A DNA stretch of 64,000 nucleotides from Hyperoodon ampullatus (taxonomy: Eukaryota > Chordata > Mammalia > Artiodactyla > Ziphiidae). The stretch spans positions 92,774,942-92,838,941 of the forward strand of contig OX457056.1 in the NCBI GenBank assembly GCA_949752795.1. The letters are read 5' to 3'. The translations under genes were made by a program, and so were the position numbers. Below, in pieces: positions 34,131 to 46,196 of the stretch. The notes under the pieces are model-generated. The model saw nothing but the letters and a program-made list of their open reading frames with translations. It was not told where the DNA came from and made no database searches. Within the stretch, counting starts at the first letter, position 1. Every line of letters begins with the position of its first letter.

Positions 34131-35395
34131 CACCCTGCCTTTTCCCTTAAATGTCCCCACTATTTGCTGCAGCCCCAAATGTTCTCAAGCCACCTGGCCT
34201 CCCAGAAATGACAACATCACTTTTCTGATATCATAACAAGCAGGTCCACCATATGACCTTCGTGGGCTCCTTCCTCATGATAATTTCAAAATTAAAAATT
34301 TTGATAGAGCTTTAAATACTGCAACATTTTATTTATTTTTTCTTTCAGGCAAAATGTCATCGATTTTTAGAAATCCTAAAATTCCCATTTTTTGCTGCTG
34401 TGAGGTAAAATAAAAACATTTTTTACCCCTGAAAGTTCATTTTTTTCCTTTTGATTTTAAAAGAAATGAAAACACTTTTGTGGGCCCTAAAAGCATCGTG
34501 GGCCTCAGGTGCTGTGCCTAATGGGTGAGTGGCTGAGAGAAAGAGAGAAAAGGGAAAGCAGCTTGAAGCTGCATGAGGAAGGGGTCTTGATTGCATGGGA
34601 AGTTGTACCCGTCCCTTCCCCTAAATGGGTTTTCCCCACTCCCGGCCCCCTCATCCGCTCTAGAGGGCTGGCATGGGGAGGGACAATATCAGCTCTCTCC
34701 CTTGAAACTAAAGGAAAAATAAAGAGGCAGCCTGTAATGGGGTTGGTAAGTGTTAGCTAATGTGAACCACAGCAAAGGCTCATCTAACAAGGAATGAACT
34801 CTTCCCAGGCTCGCATCCCCAGGCGTTGGTGTAAGTCCTGCCCCTGGGCATCAGGAATGAATGCCCACAGCCCCTCCAGATGCCCAGGAAGCCACCCACC
34901 CGCAGCCCAATCTCAGGGGCCTCATGTCACAGCTCCTGAGAGCCAGCTGCCGTGACTGACAAACAAAACCAAAAGGATGAGCCTGCTCTGGGGGATAGGT
35001 GATTCCTGGACCCCTGGGGAGTGTCGGAAGAGATGAACTGCCCACCGAGGGGGACCCTCTAGCCACTTTCCTAAAGGACTGGGCTCCTCCCAGCATCTCT
35101 AGAGAATGTCATGAATAAGTGCTTCAGAGGGAGACAGTATGGACAGAAGCTTCTGGGACTGAGCTAACTAACCACAGTAGCCTTCTTTTCAACCCTCCCA
35201 AAGGTCTCTGGAAGTCTCTTATTGCCCTGGAGGATAAGTCTTGGTGACTCACTAACATTCTTCCTAACTAGGCTCTTTTCCTGGTATCTGGGAGAGAGAG
35301 TAGTAAGGAAATAATGGAAATAGATTGTTCTAGAAATAACTCATCTTGTCTTTTCATTTCAGTTCCTTTGTTTTATTATCAGTTTATTAACAACA
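34131..35395. other. Unassigned intergenic DNA
   Basis: About 1.26 kb without a recognised gene. Positions 34310-34500 are AT-rich and may be an old repeat. Short open frames on both strands near 34509-35096 have no recognisable domain. Confidence 0.45.
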
Positions 35396-35560
35396 GGCAC
35401 GACATCCAATCATTCATTCATTCATGCAACAAGTGTTCACTGAGGATCTACTGTGTTCCAGGCACTGTTCTAGGGATTTGGAATACAGCAGGGAAATAAA
35501 GACCCCTACCTTTGTAGGAGCTGATATTCTAGAGGGCAGAAAAAACCACGAAACCATAAC
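35396..35560 (-). repeat. L2 fragment, reverse strand
   Basis: ctactgtgttccaggcactg, then aggagctgatattctagagg, is the reverse complement of the L2 terminus. Confidence 0.65.
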
Positions 35561-35849
35561 ATAACACCGTAGTTTATCATCTCTAAGATTGAAATGATAT
35601 AAGATGTATCATTATTCTGTGTGCCATGAAAAAAGGACAGAACGCTAATACTCACTGTCAATTATTTTTAAAAATCCTGATTTCATGCATGTTAGAATGT
35701 ATAAAAATTGTGCAACTTAGAATTGATTACCTATAGTGGATAAATTATATAGTATATTAGGGGATTATGAGAAACAAAAGAGGAGCAGGCAAAGAAGTTT
35801 TGGGAGGAGGAGTGGTGACATTGAACAGACTTGAAGGAGATAGGGCTGT
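35561..35849. other. Unassigned AT-rich DNA
   Basis: Nothing recognised. Confidence 0.4.
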
Positions 35850-37260
35850 TAAATTTTTATAAGACTATTTTTATAGCTCTTTTAGGTTTACGATAATATT
35901 GAGAGAAAGGTACAGAGATTTCCCATATGCCCCCTGCCCCCCTACACATGTAGCCTCCCCCATTATCAACATCATTTACCAGAGTGGCACCTCTGTCCCA
36001 GGATGAACCAGCATTGATACACCATAATCACTCAAAGTCCACTGTTTACCTTAGGGTTCACTCTTGGTGTTGTCATTCTATAGGCTTGGACAAATATATA
36101 ATGACATTTATTTATCAATATAATATCATAAAAGGTAGTTTCACCATCCTAAAACTCCTCTGTGGTCCATCTATTCACCCTTCCTCTCCATCCCACCCCA
36201 GCAACCACTGATCTTCTTTACTGTCTCCATAACGTTGTCTTTTCTAGAGTATGTTATAGTTGGAATCATAGAGGATGCAGCCTTTTCAGATTGGCTTCTT
36301 TCACTTAGTAATATGCATTTAAGTTTGCTTCGTGTCTTTTCACGGCTTGATAGCTCACTTCTTTTTAGCACTGAATAATATTGCATCGACTTTTTTCTTA
36401 AACAGCTTTGTTGAGGTATCGTTTACATACCATAAAATTCAATGAATTTAAGTAAATCTACAGTTATGCAAACATTACCATAATCCAGATTTAGAATATT
36501 TCTTTTTCTTTTCCTTTTCTTATTGTGTAGGAACACTTCACATGAGATCTACCCTCAACAGTTTTCATATGTGCTGTACAGTCCTGTGAGCTCCAGGTAC
36601 TGTTACACAGCAGATCTCTACAACATATTCATCTTGTAGAACTAAAACTTTATACTCATTGAACAGCAATTTCCCATTTCCACCTCTCCTCAGCCCCTGA
36701 CAACCACTCTCCGTTTCTATGAGTGGAATCACGCAGGCTTTGTCCTTCTGTGACTGGCTTACTTCACTTAGCATATCTTCCAGGTTCAGCCATGTTGTTG
36801 CATGTTGTAGGATTGCTTTCTTTTTTGAGTCTGAATAGTATTCCATTGTATGTATATGCCACAATTTCCTTATCCATTCATCCATCAATGAACATTTAGG
36901 TTGCTTCCACATTTTGGCTATTGTCAATAATGCTGCAAAGAACATGGGAATGCTAATATCTTTTTGAGATCCTGATTTCAATTCTTTTGGATAAATACCC
37001 AGAAGTGAGATTGCTGAATCATTTGGCGGTTCTATTTTTAATTCTTTGAGGAACCTCCATACTGTCTTCCATAGTGGCTGCACCATTTTACATTCCCACC
37101 AACAAGAGTTCCAATTTCTCCACATTCTTGCCAACACTTAAGGTTTCAAAAATATAATAGCCATGCTAATAGGTGTGAGGCAATATCTCACGATTTTGAT
37201 CTACATTTCTCTGATGATTAGTGATGTTGAGCATCTTTTCATGTACCAACTGGAATAGTG
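35850..37260 (-). mobile_element. Old L1 fragment, reverse strand
   Basis: Read on the reverse strand, the part at 36565-37137 encodes decayed ORF2 C-terminal text ([19 protein letters not shown] and [15 protein letters not shown]). Positions 35850-36400 resemble an L1M 3' region, with attggcttctttcacttagt and a similar phrase again at 36755-36780. The repeated ORF2-end text suggests two overlapping old L1 copies or a duplication inside one. Confidence 0.8.
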
Positions 37261-37274
37261 GCTATTTTTTGAAC

Positions 37275-37385
37275 AACCATGAGCTCTGTGGGAGCAGAGA
37301 TCATTTTGTTCATTGCTCTGTCCCCACTGTTAGAGTCTGACACGTGTTAGGTACTCAATAAATATTTTTTGAATGAATAAATCAC
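37275..37385 (+). repeat. L2 terminus
   Basis: gtgggagcagagatcatttt and acgtgttaggtactcaataa, then atattttttgaatgaataa, match the L2 end. Confidence 0.65.
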
Positions 37386-37530
37386 CATGTGCCAGGCACA
37401 CCACAGATATTATTTCCAAATTCTTATCAAATCAGAGGTAGGCATCAACATTCCCATTTTATGGATAATGAAACTGAGACTTGGAATAATTGCTCAAGAT
37501 CACATAGTCAGGCAGGGGGAAGATATAGGA
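37386..37530 (-). repeat. MIR, reverse strand
   Basis: tgtgccaggcacaccacaga, then ggataatgaaactgagactt and tcaagatcacatagtcaggc, is MIR in reverse. Confidence 0.7.
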
Positions 37531-38445
37531 CCCAAAACATGGGTCTCCCTGACGTTAACACACAGACCCTTCCTCTATACTTCACTGGCGTCTCTGCTGC
37601 TGGCCATTTTAATATCATTTTAGTGCAAAAAACCAAAGGCAAATTGAGACAGCAGGCAAGCAAGACCCCTGGATAAAAAACCAGACTCACAGAAACCAGA
37701 ATGAAACCTCCAGGAACAGAAAACCCAGTCTCGGAAATGGGTGTGAATTGCAGAGTTGCAAGCAGGTTGGCTTGTTATCTCAGATCTCAACTTCTAGCTG
37801 CCTTCACTTTAAAATAAATTATATCAGTGCATTAAAACTCCCCACTTCAAAAGAGATGATTATTATAAAAATCTTTTCTCCTCTTCGACAGTTTTAGCTC
37901 AATCCGTTAAAACACAACTGTTAAAAATGAACTGACTTTGATACTTTACAACGTGTAAGGCCAAATAACAATGCATGTGGAAATCTACCACAATCTTTCT
38001 CAGACTTAGTAAGGCCTCCAATGTATAGAAAAACATCTTGGGTAAGACCCGTTAAGCCAATATTGGCTTAATTCAAAAGTATACATAATTTGAAACAACT
38101 GCTTTTTCCATGGTCAAGTGGGTACCCTATTTTTCTTTAATAAAAACAACAGAAAGTCCAAATTAAAAGTCAATTTCTCCCCTAAGAAAGCTATGTTTCA
38201 TATTAACAAGGCTCTACTGAAAACCACTCATGCTATGAGCAGGGGTCTCCATCATTACCCCATGGTGGGAGGATTGTGAGTGGCTAGCCAAGGTCCTGAA
38301 AGACTTGAAATTTTGCTTTCAAATGTGAGGGAATAATTAAACTTGGTTTGAACAAACCGGCCTTTGGAGCAGTGGAGGCAGAGATCAGAATGTAAGTACC
38401 AAAGGCCTTGATCAGGCGAATACCCAGAATGGATCCTATGTACCA
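37531..38445. other. Unassigned intergenic DNA
   Basis: No gene or family recognised over about 0.9 kb. Confidence 0.45.
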
Positions 38446-38449
38446 GTAG

Positions 38450-38580
38450 CCATGCTTTTTTTATTGTGGCAGAATACTGCATTGTGTGACTTTACTTGTA
38501 CAATGTTTACTTACCCATTTTTGTGGTGATGGACATTGGGTTGCTTTCAGATTTGAAGTATTATAAGTGAAGTATTGGCT
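38450..38580 (-). mobile_element. Small old L1 fragment, reverse strand
   Basis: tttattgtggcagaatactg and gatggacattgggttgcttt are the reverse complement of the ORF2 end of an L1. Confidence 0.55.
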
Positions 38581-38609
38581 ACAGCCAGGGACTGGGGGAG
38601 GACTGGGTG

Positions 38610-39018
38610 GTGTTTGTGCTAAGGACTGAACTCTGTTCCCCTAAAATTCATATGTTAAAGCTCTAGTCTCCAAAGTGACTGTATTTGGAGAGAGAGCCTT
38701 TATAGAAGTAATTAAGGTTAAATGAGCTCATAAGGGTGGGGCCCTGATCTGATAGGATTAGTGTATTTGTAAGAAGAGACAACAGAGAGCTCTCTCTCTC
38801 AAGATCTCTCTCTTGGTGCACAAAGAAGAGGTCGTGTGAACACACAATGAGAAGATGGCCATCTTCTTGGCCAGGAAAACAGCCCTCACCAGAACTCAAC
38901 CATGCTGGAACCCTGATCTCAGACTCCCAGGCTCCAGAACTGTGAGAAATGGGTCTCTGTTGTTTACACCATACAGTCTGGGCTATTTTGTTATGGCAGC
39001 CTGAGCAGACTAAGAAGG
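38610..39018 (+). mobile_element. MLT1A-like LTR
   Basis: The words aaaattcatatgttaaagct, gggtggggccctgatctgat, ggctccagaactgtgagaaa and tattttgttatggcagcctg identify an MLT1 LTR on the plus strand. It faces another MLT1 copy 200 bp downstream in the opposite orientation. Confidence 0.85.
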
Positions 39019-39229
39019 GTAGATTGGGTGTGAGCAAGTCACTGACTAGACAGGGACACAAAGGAACTTTTCACACAAGGGTGAAGGAAAACAGTCTGTA
39101 TCTTGATCTGACTAGTAGTTACATGGGTAGATACATAGGTAAACAGATTTACCAAACTGTTTCAGGTTTGTACATTTTTATGTATGTAAAGTTTACTTAA
39201 ACTTCAAAAAGTCCTTCCTAATTCTTAGT
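39019..39229. other. Unassigned spacer between two MLT1 LTRs
   Basis: About 210 bp without a recognised retroviral internal region, so the two LTRs are not ends of one provirus (they are also in opposite orientation). Confidence 0.5.
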
Positions 39230-39562
39230 CAGTTAAGGCTGCTATAACAAAACACCATAGACTGGGTGGCTTATAAACAATAAAAGTGGATTTCTCACAG
39301 TTCTGGAGGCTGGAAGTCTGAGATCAGAGTGCCAATATAAACGTTGTGGGCTCTCTTCTGGGTTGCAGACCTCTTGTGGTATCCTCACATGGCAAAGGGA
39401 CCAGATATCTCTCTGGAGGCTCTTTCATAAGGGCACTAATCTCATTCATGAGGGCTCCACCCTCATGACCTAATCACCTCCCAAAGACCCCACCTCCTAC
39501 TACCATCACTTTGGGAGTTAGGAATTCAACATACAAATTTTGGAGGGACACAACATTCAGAT
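39230..39562 (-). mobile_element. MLT1A-like LTR, reverse strand
   Basis: ggctgctataacaaaacacc, atgacctaatcacctcccaa and a final gacacaacattcagatgtca show a reversed MLT1 LTR. Confidence 0.85.
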
Positions 39563-40879
39563 GTCAGTACCAAGGGAATCTGCATTTCAAAAAGATACCA
39601 ATATAGTCCTAATGCCTTTGAGCAATGCTGGTAGGAGGGAAATTGACATATATTATTTATGTCTGATGTATTTCTATACATATTTGCCTGTAATAATTAA
39701 CACAGGGGATTATACAACTTGCCCTAGATTGAGCAAGTACGAAATGGTCGAGCTGGATTCAGGTCCTGCCCCTTTCCCTAATCACTGCATCTGCTAGTAA
39801 ACCCATTCAGCCAAGGGAATGTGCAGGAAGGACACCCTGAAGCATCCAAGGCTGCAGAGTAGGCAGGGCGGCCTGAGGTCAGGAGGGCAACTCTGTGGGG
39901 CACAGAGCCTGAGTTACCCGCTCTGTGGGACACCCTGCCTGTGATACCCCATAGGAAGGTAGCTGAAGCAAGGCTGACTGGAAGGAACAGGCAGTGAGGA
40001 ACCACGGCTCCAGGAGAGGAACTGCAAAACCAGCTGGGCAGCCTGGCCAAGAACAACAGGAAGCTTCCACCACACCCCTGCTCGCTGCAGCCCTGGCCCA
40101 GAGACCGGGGTCATTTTCTCCAAAGGGCCTTCTGCAGATGTTACATAAACAAAACCTCCATTGACTCCAGTCTGAACCTGGCCAAAAATAGCCCACGGGC
40201 TTTCCCTCAACTCTGCAGTTCACCATCCCTCAAGGTCCCCAGCGTGGATGGGCTTCTTCCCTCCGTGACCACATGTGCGGACATCACTCTACAGCATCCC
40301 CAAGAGTTTTCCCCGGGCAGCAAAAGGCGGGGTCCTTTTGTTTTCCCTGGCAGGCATCCCTCCACACTCTAAGACCTTTGATGGCTACTGGGCCAAGGGA
40401 CACATCTCCCCTCACCAACGAGGCAGGAAGCAGGTTCTGAGAGACAGCTGGGTTGGCTGGCAGCAGGCATGAGAGGGGCTGGCTCGGTCTCTCTTGGTCT
40501 GTCTCTGTCTCTGTCTCTTTCCCCACTCCCCTTCACAGGATGGAGTTTGACTGAGAGCCCAAGAGCAAAGTCTCCAGGTAAGAGCACGAGGTTTCCTCGT
40601 CAGGGTTTCTTTTCGAGCTTGCTATAGTGATTGAACCCTCTGCTCCTAACTTTTTCTCTGAGCTCCTGTAAGCTCCCCTGACTCCATTTATACTTCATTT
40701 TGCAGAAAACTGTTCCATCTGTGCACATCTGGAGATTCACAGAGCTGTGACATAGCATGGGGTCACCCTGGGCTTTACCACCTCGACACAGGCCCCTGAG
40801 CTCATGATGATCTTTCACCCTGACCCCCTGAATTGCCCCAGAATCCTAAGTCATAAAAATAACAAAACACCTACAATTA
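39563..40879. other. Unassigned intergenic DNA
   Basis: GC content is higher than in the flanks. Several overlapping open frames occur on both strands near 39778-40587, but none has a recognisable domain, and they disagree in frame and strand. A (tctg)n-like stretch lies at 40497-40520. Confidence 0.5.
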
Positions 40880-41110
40880 AAAAAAATTTGTTAAATATTA
40901 TACTATGTGCCTGATACTATACTAAGCATTTTATGCTGTTTTATGTTATTTCTCATTGAATAGTCCTATGAAGTCAGTACAATGATCATCTCCAGACTAC
41001 AGAAGAGCAAACTGTAATTTAGAAATATTATAGGATGTGTCAAAGATGCGGCAGAGGTGGAACGCATACACAAGCCTGTTGGGGTAGTTTTCGTGTCTTA
41101 ACCATTGCCT
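40880..41110 (-). repeat. MIR, reverse strand
   Basis: actatgtgcctgatactata, ttgaatagtcctatgaagtc and ggcagaggtggaacgcatac follow reversed MIR order. Confidence 0.6.
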
Positions 41111-41944
41111 CACATGTCCCAGAAAAGTCAGTAGGGGCTTGTAACACCTCTTTTCCACAGTCTTCCTTGTTCAAAGTCTAAGCTACTGTACCTGTTATCA
41201 GTGTGATCGATCAATGTTTAATTACACTGTAATTGCTATCAGTGTAATTGTTACTAGTGTAATTACATTGATCAAATAATTGTCCAACCAATATTTATTG
41301 AGTATGTTATGTTCTCTAGGCAAGATGCTATTTGAGTCTACACAGGCCAAAAAAAGAAAAAAGTATGATGTACAGTATGTGAATATTTAGCTCATATTTT
41401 ATTAACAGTTATACTTCAGTTGTGAGAGGGTCTTGCATTTCCCAAGTTGGAGATCCTCAAATCAGGTCTCCAGCCAGGAACTAGCAGATCCGTCAGCCTG
41501 GAGGAGGGAGGGTGGGAAGCATATGGGGAGCTGGGAGGGACCCCACCAGATCCACAGGAAAGGTCCACACTCAGGCCGAGGGACCAGTGCCAGGACATGG
41601 AGATCCATCAGGGGACTGATGTAACCCAGGAAACCCGGGCATTCAGAGGAATTTAGTTCAGATTCAGATCCTCTCTACTCTGGCAGCCTCTGTGAGGCTG
41701 GCTGGTTCCAGGGTTGCTCTAGGATAACCACAGGACTGAGGCAGCTGTGCCCTTAGACCGAGTCAAAGCCTTAGTTTATATCTAGAAAAAAGCCCTTCCT
41801 CTCTGGGTTCCCACAGTTTTATTCTTTATTCATGTTATTCATCCATCCAACCCTCCCTCCCTTCCTTCCTCCCTCCCTCCCAGAAACATTTCTTGAGCAT
41901 CTACTATGTGCTAGAACCAGAGAGGCAGAGATCAGTAATGCGTA
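41111..41944. other. Mostly unassigned DNA with two reversed L2 ends and a CCTCC-rich stretch
   Basis: Reversed L2 termini are likely at 41283-41335 (caaccaatatttattgagta) and 41830-41935 (atttcttgagcatctactat). Between the words of the second is a (cctc/cttc)n stretch at 41850-41881. The phrase attacactgtaattgctatc and its near copy at 41222-41270 form a small local repeat. No gene is seen. Confidence 0.45.
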
Positions 41945-42545
41945 CAACATGATCAATAGAATGAACACTGCTGTACGTTATACCTGAAAGTGGTTAAGAG
42001 AGTAGATCCTAAGAGTTCTCATCACAAGGAAGTTTTTTTTCTTTTTTTTGTATCTATATGAGATGATGGGTGTTTACTACACTTATTGTAGTAATCATTT
42101 CATGACATATGTAAGTGAAATCATTATGCTGTACACCTTAACCTTACACAGTCCTATATCTCAATTATATCTCAGTAAAACTAGAAGAAAAAAAGAAAAA
42201 AGAAACAAAATATTCATCAACTGCTGAACCCAAGTACAAAGTCTGGTATGTCCATACAATGCAATATTACTCACAAGCAAAAGGAATGAAATATTAATAT
42301 ATACAACAATATGGAAGAATCTTAAAATCATGATTAGTGAAAAAATCCTGATAAATCTTCTCCCAAGAAGAAATTCTTTTTCTTTTTATTGTATCTTTAT
42401 GAGATGGTTAAAGTTATCGAAACCTGTCATGGCAATCATTTCACCGTATACGGAAATCAAACCATCATGCTTTACACCTTAATCTTATGCAATGATGTAC
42501 GCCAATTATTTCTCAATAAAAATGGAACCAAAAAAAAGCAATGCA
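41945..42545 (+). mobile_element. Two old L1 3' ends in tandem
   Basis: The first 3'UTR ends at tatctcagtaaaactagaag (about 42188). It is followed by the end of an ORF2 (caatgcaatattactcacaa), then a second 3'UTR-like copy ending atttctcaataaaaatggaa (about 42530). The two share the words tttttattgtatcttta and gcaatcatttcaccgta/gtaatcatttcatgaca. Confidence 0.65.
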
Positions 42546-42700
42546 ATACAATCTTGACTTCCAGGAGTTCAAACTCTAATGGAGGAAGTAGAAAAGAAAA
42601 ATAGTGGTGACGCAGAATATTAAGGGAAGCGATAGATATCATCACAGGCTATGAAAACATGGGGAGGAGTCCAGACTCAGTCTTCTTGGGAGGTGCTGGT

Positions 42701-42701
<1 letters not shown>

Positions 42702-42732
<31 letters not shown>
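42702..42732. repeat. (TG)n microsatellite
   Basis: An uninterrupted GT/TG run of about 15 units. Confidence 0.98.
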
Positions 42733-42733
<1 letters not shown>

Positions 42734-44809
42734 CCGCCTGTGCCCTCACACAGGGAGGGAGGGTGAGGATATACGGGGGCTTCCAGAGGAGACTGTTGGG
42801 GACACATACTTTCTTCTCTTGATGCTTCCTTCCATGTGGACACTTTCGCTAGACCACTGCTCCTGGCTTCTTACCACCCCTTTATTCATCTCCCTGCCGG
42901 GGGGAGAGGGATGACTTATCTGATCACTGAGTCCAGGAGAGGGAACTGGGACAGAGTGACTCAGTCATTCTTCGGCGGGGATGTTCCTTCTGCTCCCCTG
43001 TGCCGTAAACTTGACAGAGTCAGGCTTTTGCCAGGAACTTACTCATTGTAACCTTCCCAGCAAAAGCCTAGGAAGTAAGTTCAGCACAGAGGGAGTGATT
43101 GGAAAGCCACCTGGCTACTATATTTAAAGCCACGCTCACCAACCCAGCTGTTATCAGCACTGTCATTTTGATCTCCATTTGCCTTATTGGACTCTCTCAA
43201 ACCCCAATACAGGCAATGCTTACTTGGAGTCTGGTCAGACATGTAGATGCGTGTAGGGGGGTGGACACTCCACTCGGGCTGGGCTGAGAGTAATCTTCAC
43301 TCCATGTGCCAAATGAGACCAGGATGACCCTGAGCTCTGTAGAGAGAGGAGACACATTTTCAGCGACTTTCTTTGCTTCATCCCGTTTTAGAGCTTCCTG
43401 TTACAGGATGAAAGAAGCAGATCAGGACTGTCCTTGTTTAAGAGTCTGTAGCACTTGGACAAAGGTCATGAATGGCCTTTGGTCCAAGCCTGGAACTCCC
43501 ACTGATGTCCCAGATCAGACTCTTGGAAGAACTGCCTGCCTTCCTTTCAGTCTGCCTTTATTTTGAAAGGGGCCCTTTTGTGAATGTGTTTTGGCTTGTT
43601 TTTCTGGAACACCTTTGCCCTGTTGTTTTTCATGCTTGTTGACTTCCTGTGGAGCTAAACTTGGAAACATATTTGTTCCTAGAAGAAAATGCTGTAACCG
43701 TATTAACCTGTACCTCTGGGAAGGCCTGTCAGGATTACTGCCCCCTTTTTTCTCAGATGACAAGTTGCTGAGATGCAGAGGGACCCAATGTGGCAGACCA
43801 CTCAAAAAGCATTGGCAAAAACCCAGAGGGTTCCACTTATACACACCCTAGTATTCTCACATCGGACAATGCCCTTTCCTCACTGTTTCTATCAGCTGGT
43901 TCCTCAATTGGTAACTGGGCTGGTTCCTTTCTGCCAGGTTTTATGACACAAAAAACTTCAGAGTGACTAATAGCCCAGTAGAGGGAGCTGTGTTAAACAA
44001 TTTCCCTGAGTTGAATGTAAAATACTTTCAGTTAGCCAAGCAGGTGGTCCCTGTGGATATTTTGGAAGCTTCATTTATCAATAGGTGGTTACCTAGTCAA
44101 AAGCTCTGAGCCAGAGCAAAGCTTTTGCAAGGCGGTGTCTTGGGGTTTGTGGGCTGCCCTGGATTGTGCATCTTGCTTCCATCAGCAAAACTTGGTTTTG
44201 GCTTAACATGACAGTTGCCACAATTCGACAAGCTTGTAGATTCCAGAGGCAGGGCCTGGCTCCAGTGTAGTGAGGGAGATGGGTGATTCCGCTGACTTTG
44301 CACTCACACACCAGGCAGGGCTGCTCATGTTCACAGTCTCCGGAGACAGATCCTGAGCCAGAGAAACCTATCACTTAGGAGGTTTGTTAGCGACTGGCTT
44401 TGGAGGCAGTGGCTGGGAAGGAGAGAGAGTAATAGGAGAACCTTACAGAAATGCTTGGAACTGGTGTTCATCTAACCCATTAGCTCCTTGTGGGGTGTCG
44501 GACTGGGCTAAATTCAGATCCTGGGTGGCCCTCGGTAAAGACTTTTATTGAATACACCTCGGATACAAGACCGTTATGAAATTGGAAAATATCAAGCAAA
44601 AGCAATATGTGTGGTATGTGTGTTTGGATTTATGTAAGAACAGGAATTGCCAAAATTGATTGCAGGTCATAAGAGATAATAATGGCAGAGACAGGAAGGC
44701 TGGAAAGACTAGCATCTTTGAGGACTCACAGTTGCTCACAGTATTTTTAATGAGCAAACCTGTTGGGAAATAAGAAGGAAACAAGATGGTACATGGGGAG
44801 GCTTGACCA
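42733..44809. other. Unassigned intergenic DNA
   Basis: About 2 kb in which I find no repeat or gene. Overlapping open frames at 43515-43851 on opposite strands show no known domain. This is one of the longest repeat-free looking stretches here. Confidence 0.45.
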
Positions 44810-45187
44810 TGTCTATTAGTTTGCTAGGGCTGATGTAACAAAATCCCACAGACTGGGTGGTTTAAAAAACAGAAATTAATTGCCTACAGTTCTGGAGGCT
44901 GGAAGCCTAAGATCAAAGAGCTAGCAGGCTTGGTTTCCTCCGAGGCCTCTCTCCTTGGCTTGCAGGAGGCCACCCTCTTGCTGCCTCTTCCCGTGGTTGT
45001 CCCTCTGTGCACTAGCACCCCTGGTCTATTTCTCTCCCTATAAGGACACCGGTCATGTCAGATTAGGACCCACTCTAACGCCCTCATTTAAACTAATTGT
45101 CTCCTTAAAGAACTTACAATGACATTCTGAGATACCAGGGGTATCAATGTATGAACATTACAGGGGACACAGTTCAGCTCCTAACAC
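44810..45187 (-). mobile_element. MLT1-like LTR, reverse strand
   Basis: ttagtttgctagggctgatg, acagactgggtggtttaaaa, gccctcatttaaactaattg and gacacagttcagctcctaac identify a reversed MLT1C-like LTR. The word accatg occurs next to both ends. Confidence 0.8.
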
Positions 45188-45989
45188 CATGAATGTCTAT
45201 GACAAGGAAATTGTACTGATTACTGTAAGTAACGCTAGTTGTTATAACAGATAAAGCCTGAAGTCTTAGGGTTTACCACCATAAAAAAATTATTTTCATC
45301 CACATCAAAGTCTGTTTCATTCAGTTAGAGGCTGTGGGGTAGCTGGACAAAGGGCAGTCATTTAGGGACCTAGCAACCATCTTCAACATGCAAGGGACAC
45401 TTTGGATGAAGAAGTTAGGTGCAAAGTGTGGAGAAGGCATACAACTCTTAGCGGCCTTGACCCAGAAGTGACACATCACTTTCACTTCCACTCCATCAGC
45501 AAGAGCTAGTCTCAAACTCCCACCTGGATGAAAGGGACTGGAAGACGTAGTTTGTATCTAAGTCCAGGAGAGGAAGCAGGTTGGGTGATCACCAAGCCAG
45601 TCTCTGCCATAGGAGTGAAACAAGCCAGTCTCAAGTCTAAAGATGGGCCAGTTGTTCTGGGGACTGGTGACCAGGTACTACTGAGAGAGTCCAGCAAACA
45701 TACTGTGGATAGAGGCAGTAAGGGACCCTTCAAGATTCCCAAAGCCAAGATGAACCTTGCATCTTGAGAGGAGCTTCCCAACCTTATTCATGTCCTGGCA
45801 CACGTAGAAAATGATCATTCGTGTACTGTGTATGAGACTACAGATGAAGCTATTCAAGGCCAGAGGTGAGAGTTCAAGAGGCTCTAACCACTCCAGGGGG
45901 CCACCTGACCGCTGTGAAGTAATAAACTGGGGGAGAATTACAAAAGAAACCCAGACATGGACGTTCATACCCAACAGAAAATACAATGA
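45188..45989. other. Unassigned intergenic DNA
   Basis: No gene or family recognised. Open frames on both strands near 45512-46014 have no domain. Confidence 0.45.
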
Positions 45990-46196
45990 AGGACAACAGA
46001 ATAGAATAGCCTAGAAATAAACCCACACATACACGGTGAATTAATTTATGACAGAGGAGCCAAGAATATACAATGGGGAAAGGACAGTCTCCTCAATAAA
46101 TGATGTTGGGAAAACAGGACAGCCACATGCAAAAGAGTGAAACTGGACTCCTATCTGACACCATACACAAAAATCAACTCAAAATGGATTAAAGAC
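45990..46196 (+). mobile_element. Old L1 (element J), left part
   Basis: Text such as ccacatgcaaaagagtgaaa and tctgacaccatacacaaaaa, then atcaactcaaaatggattaa, is the older L1 version of the ORF2 C-terminal region. Elements B and C instead read gggacatgtaaaagtatgag there. It stops at the target duplication of element I. Confidence 0.65.

Noticed and set aside
38610..39562. One provirus with two LTRs
   Set aside because: The LTRs face opposite ways and no gag, pol or env text lies between them.
39778..40587. Overlapping open frames near 40 kb
   Set aside because: Frames on both strands compete and none shows a domain, splice pattern or codon bias that I can support.
43515..43851. Paired open frames on opposite strands
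   Set aside because: No recognisable domain; they look like chance openings.
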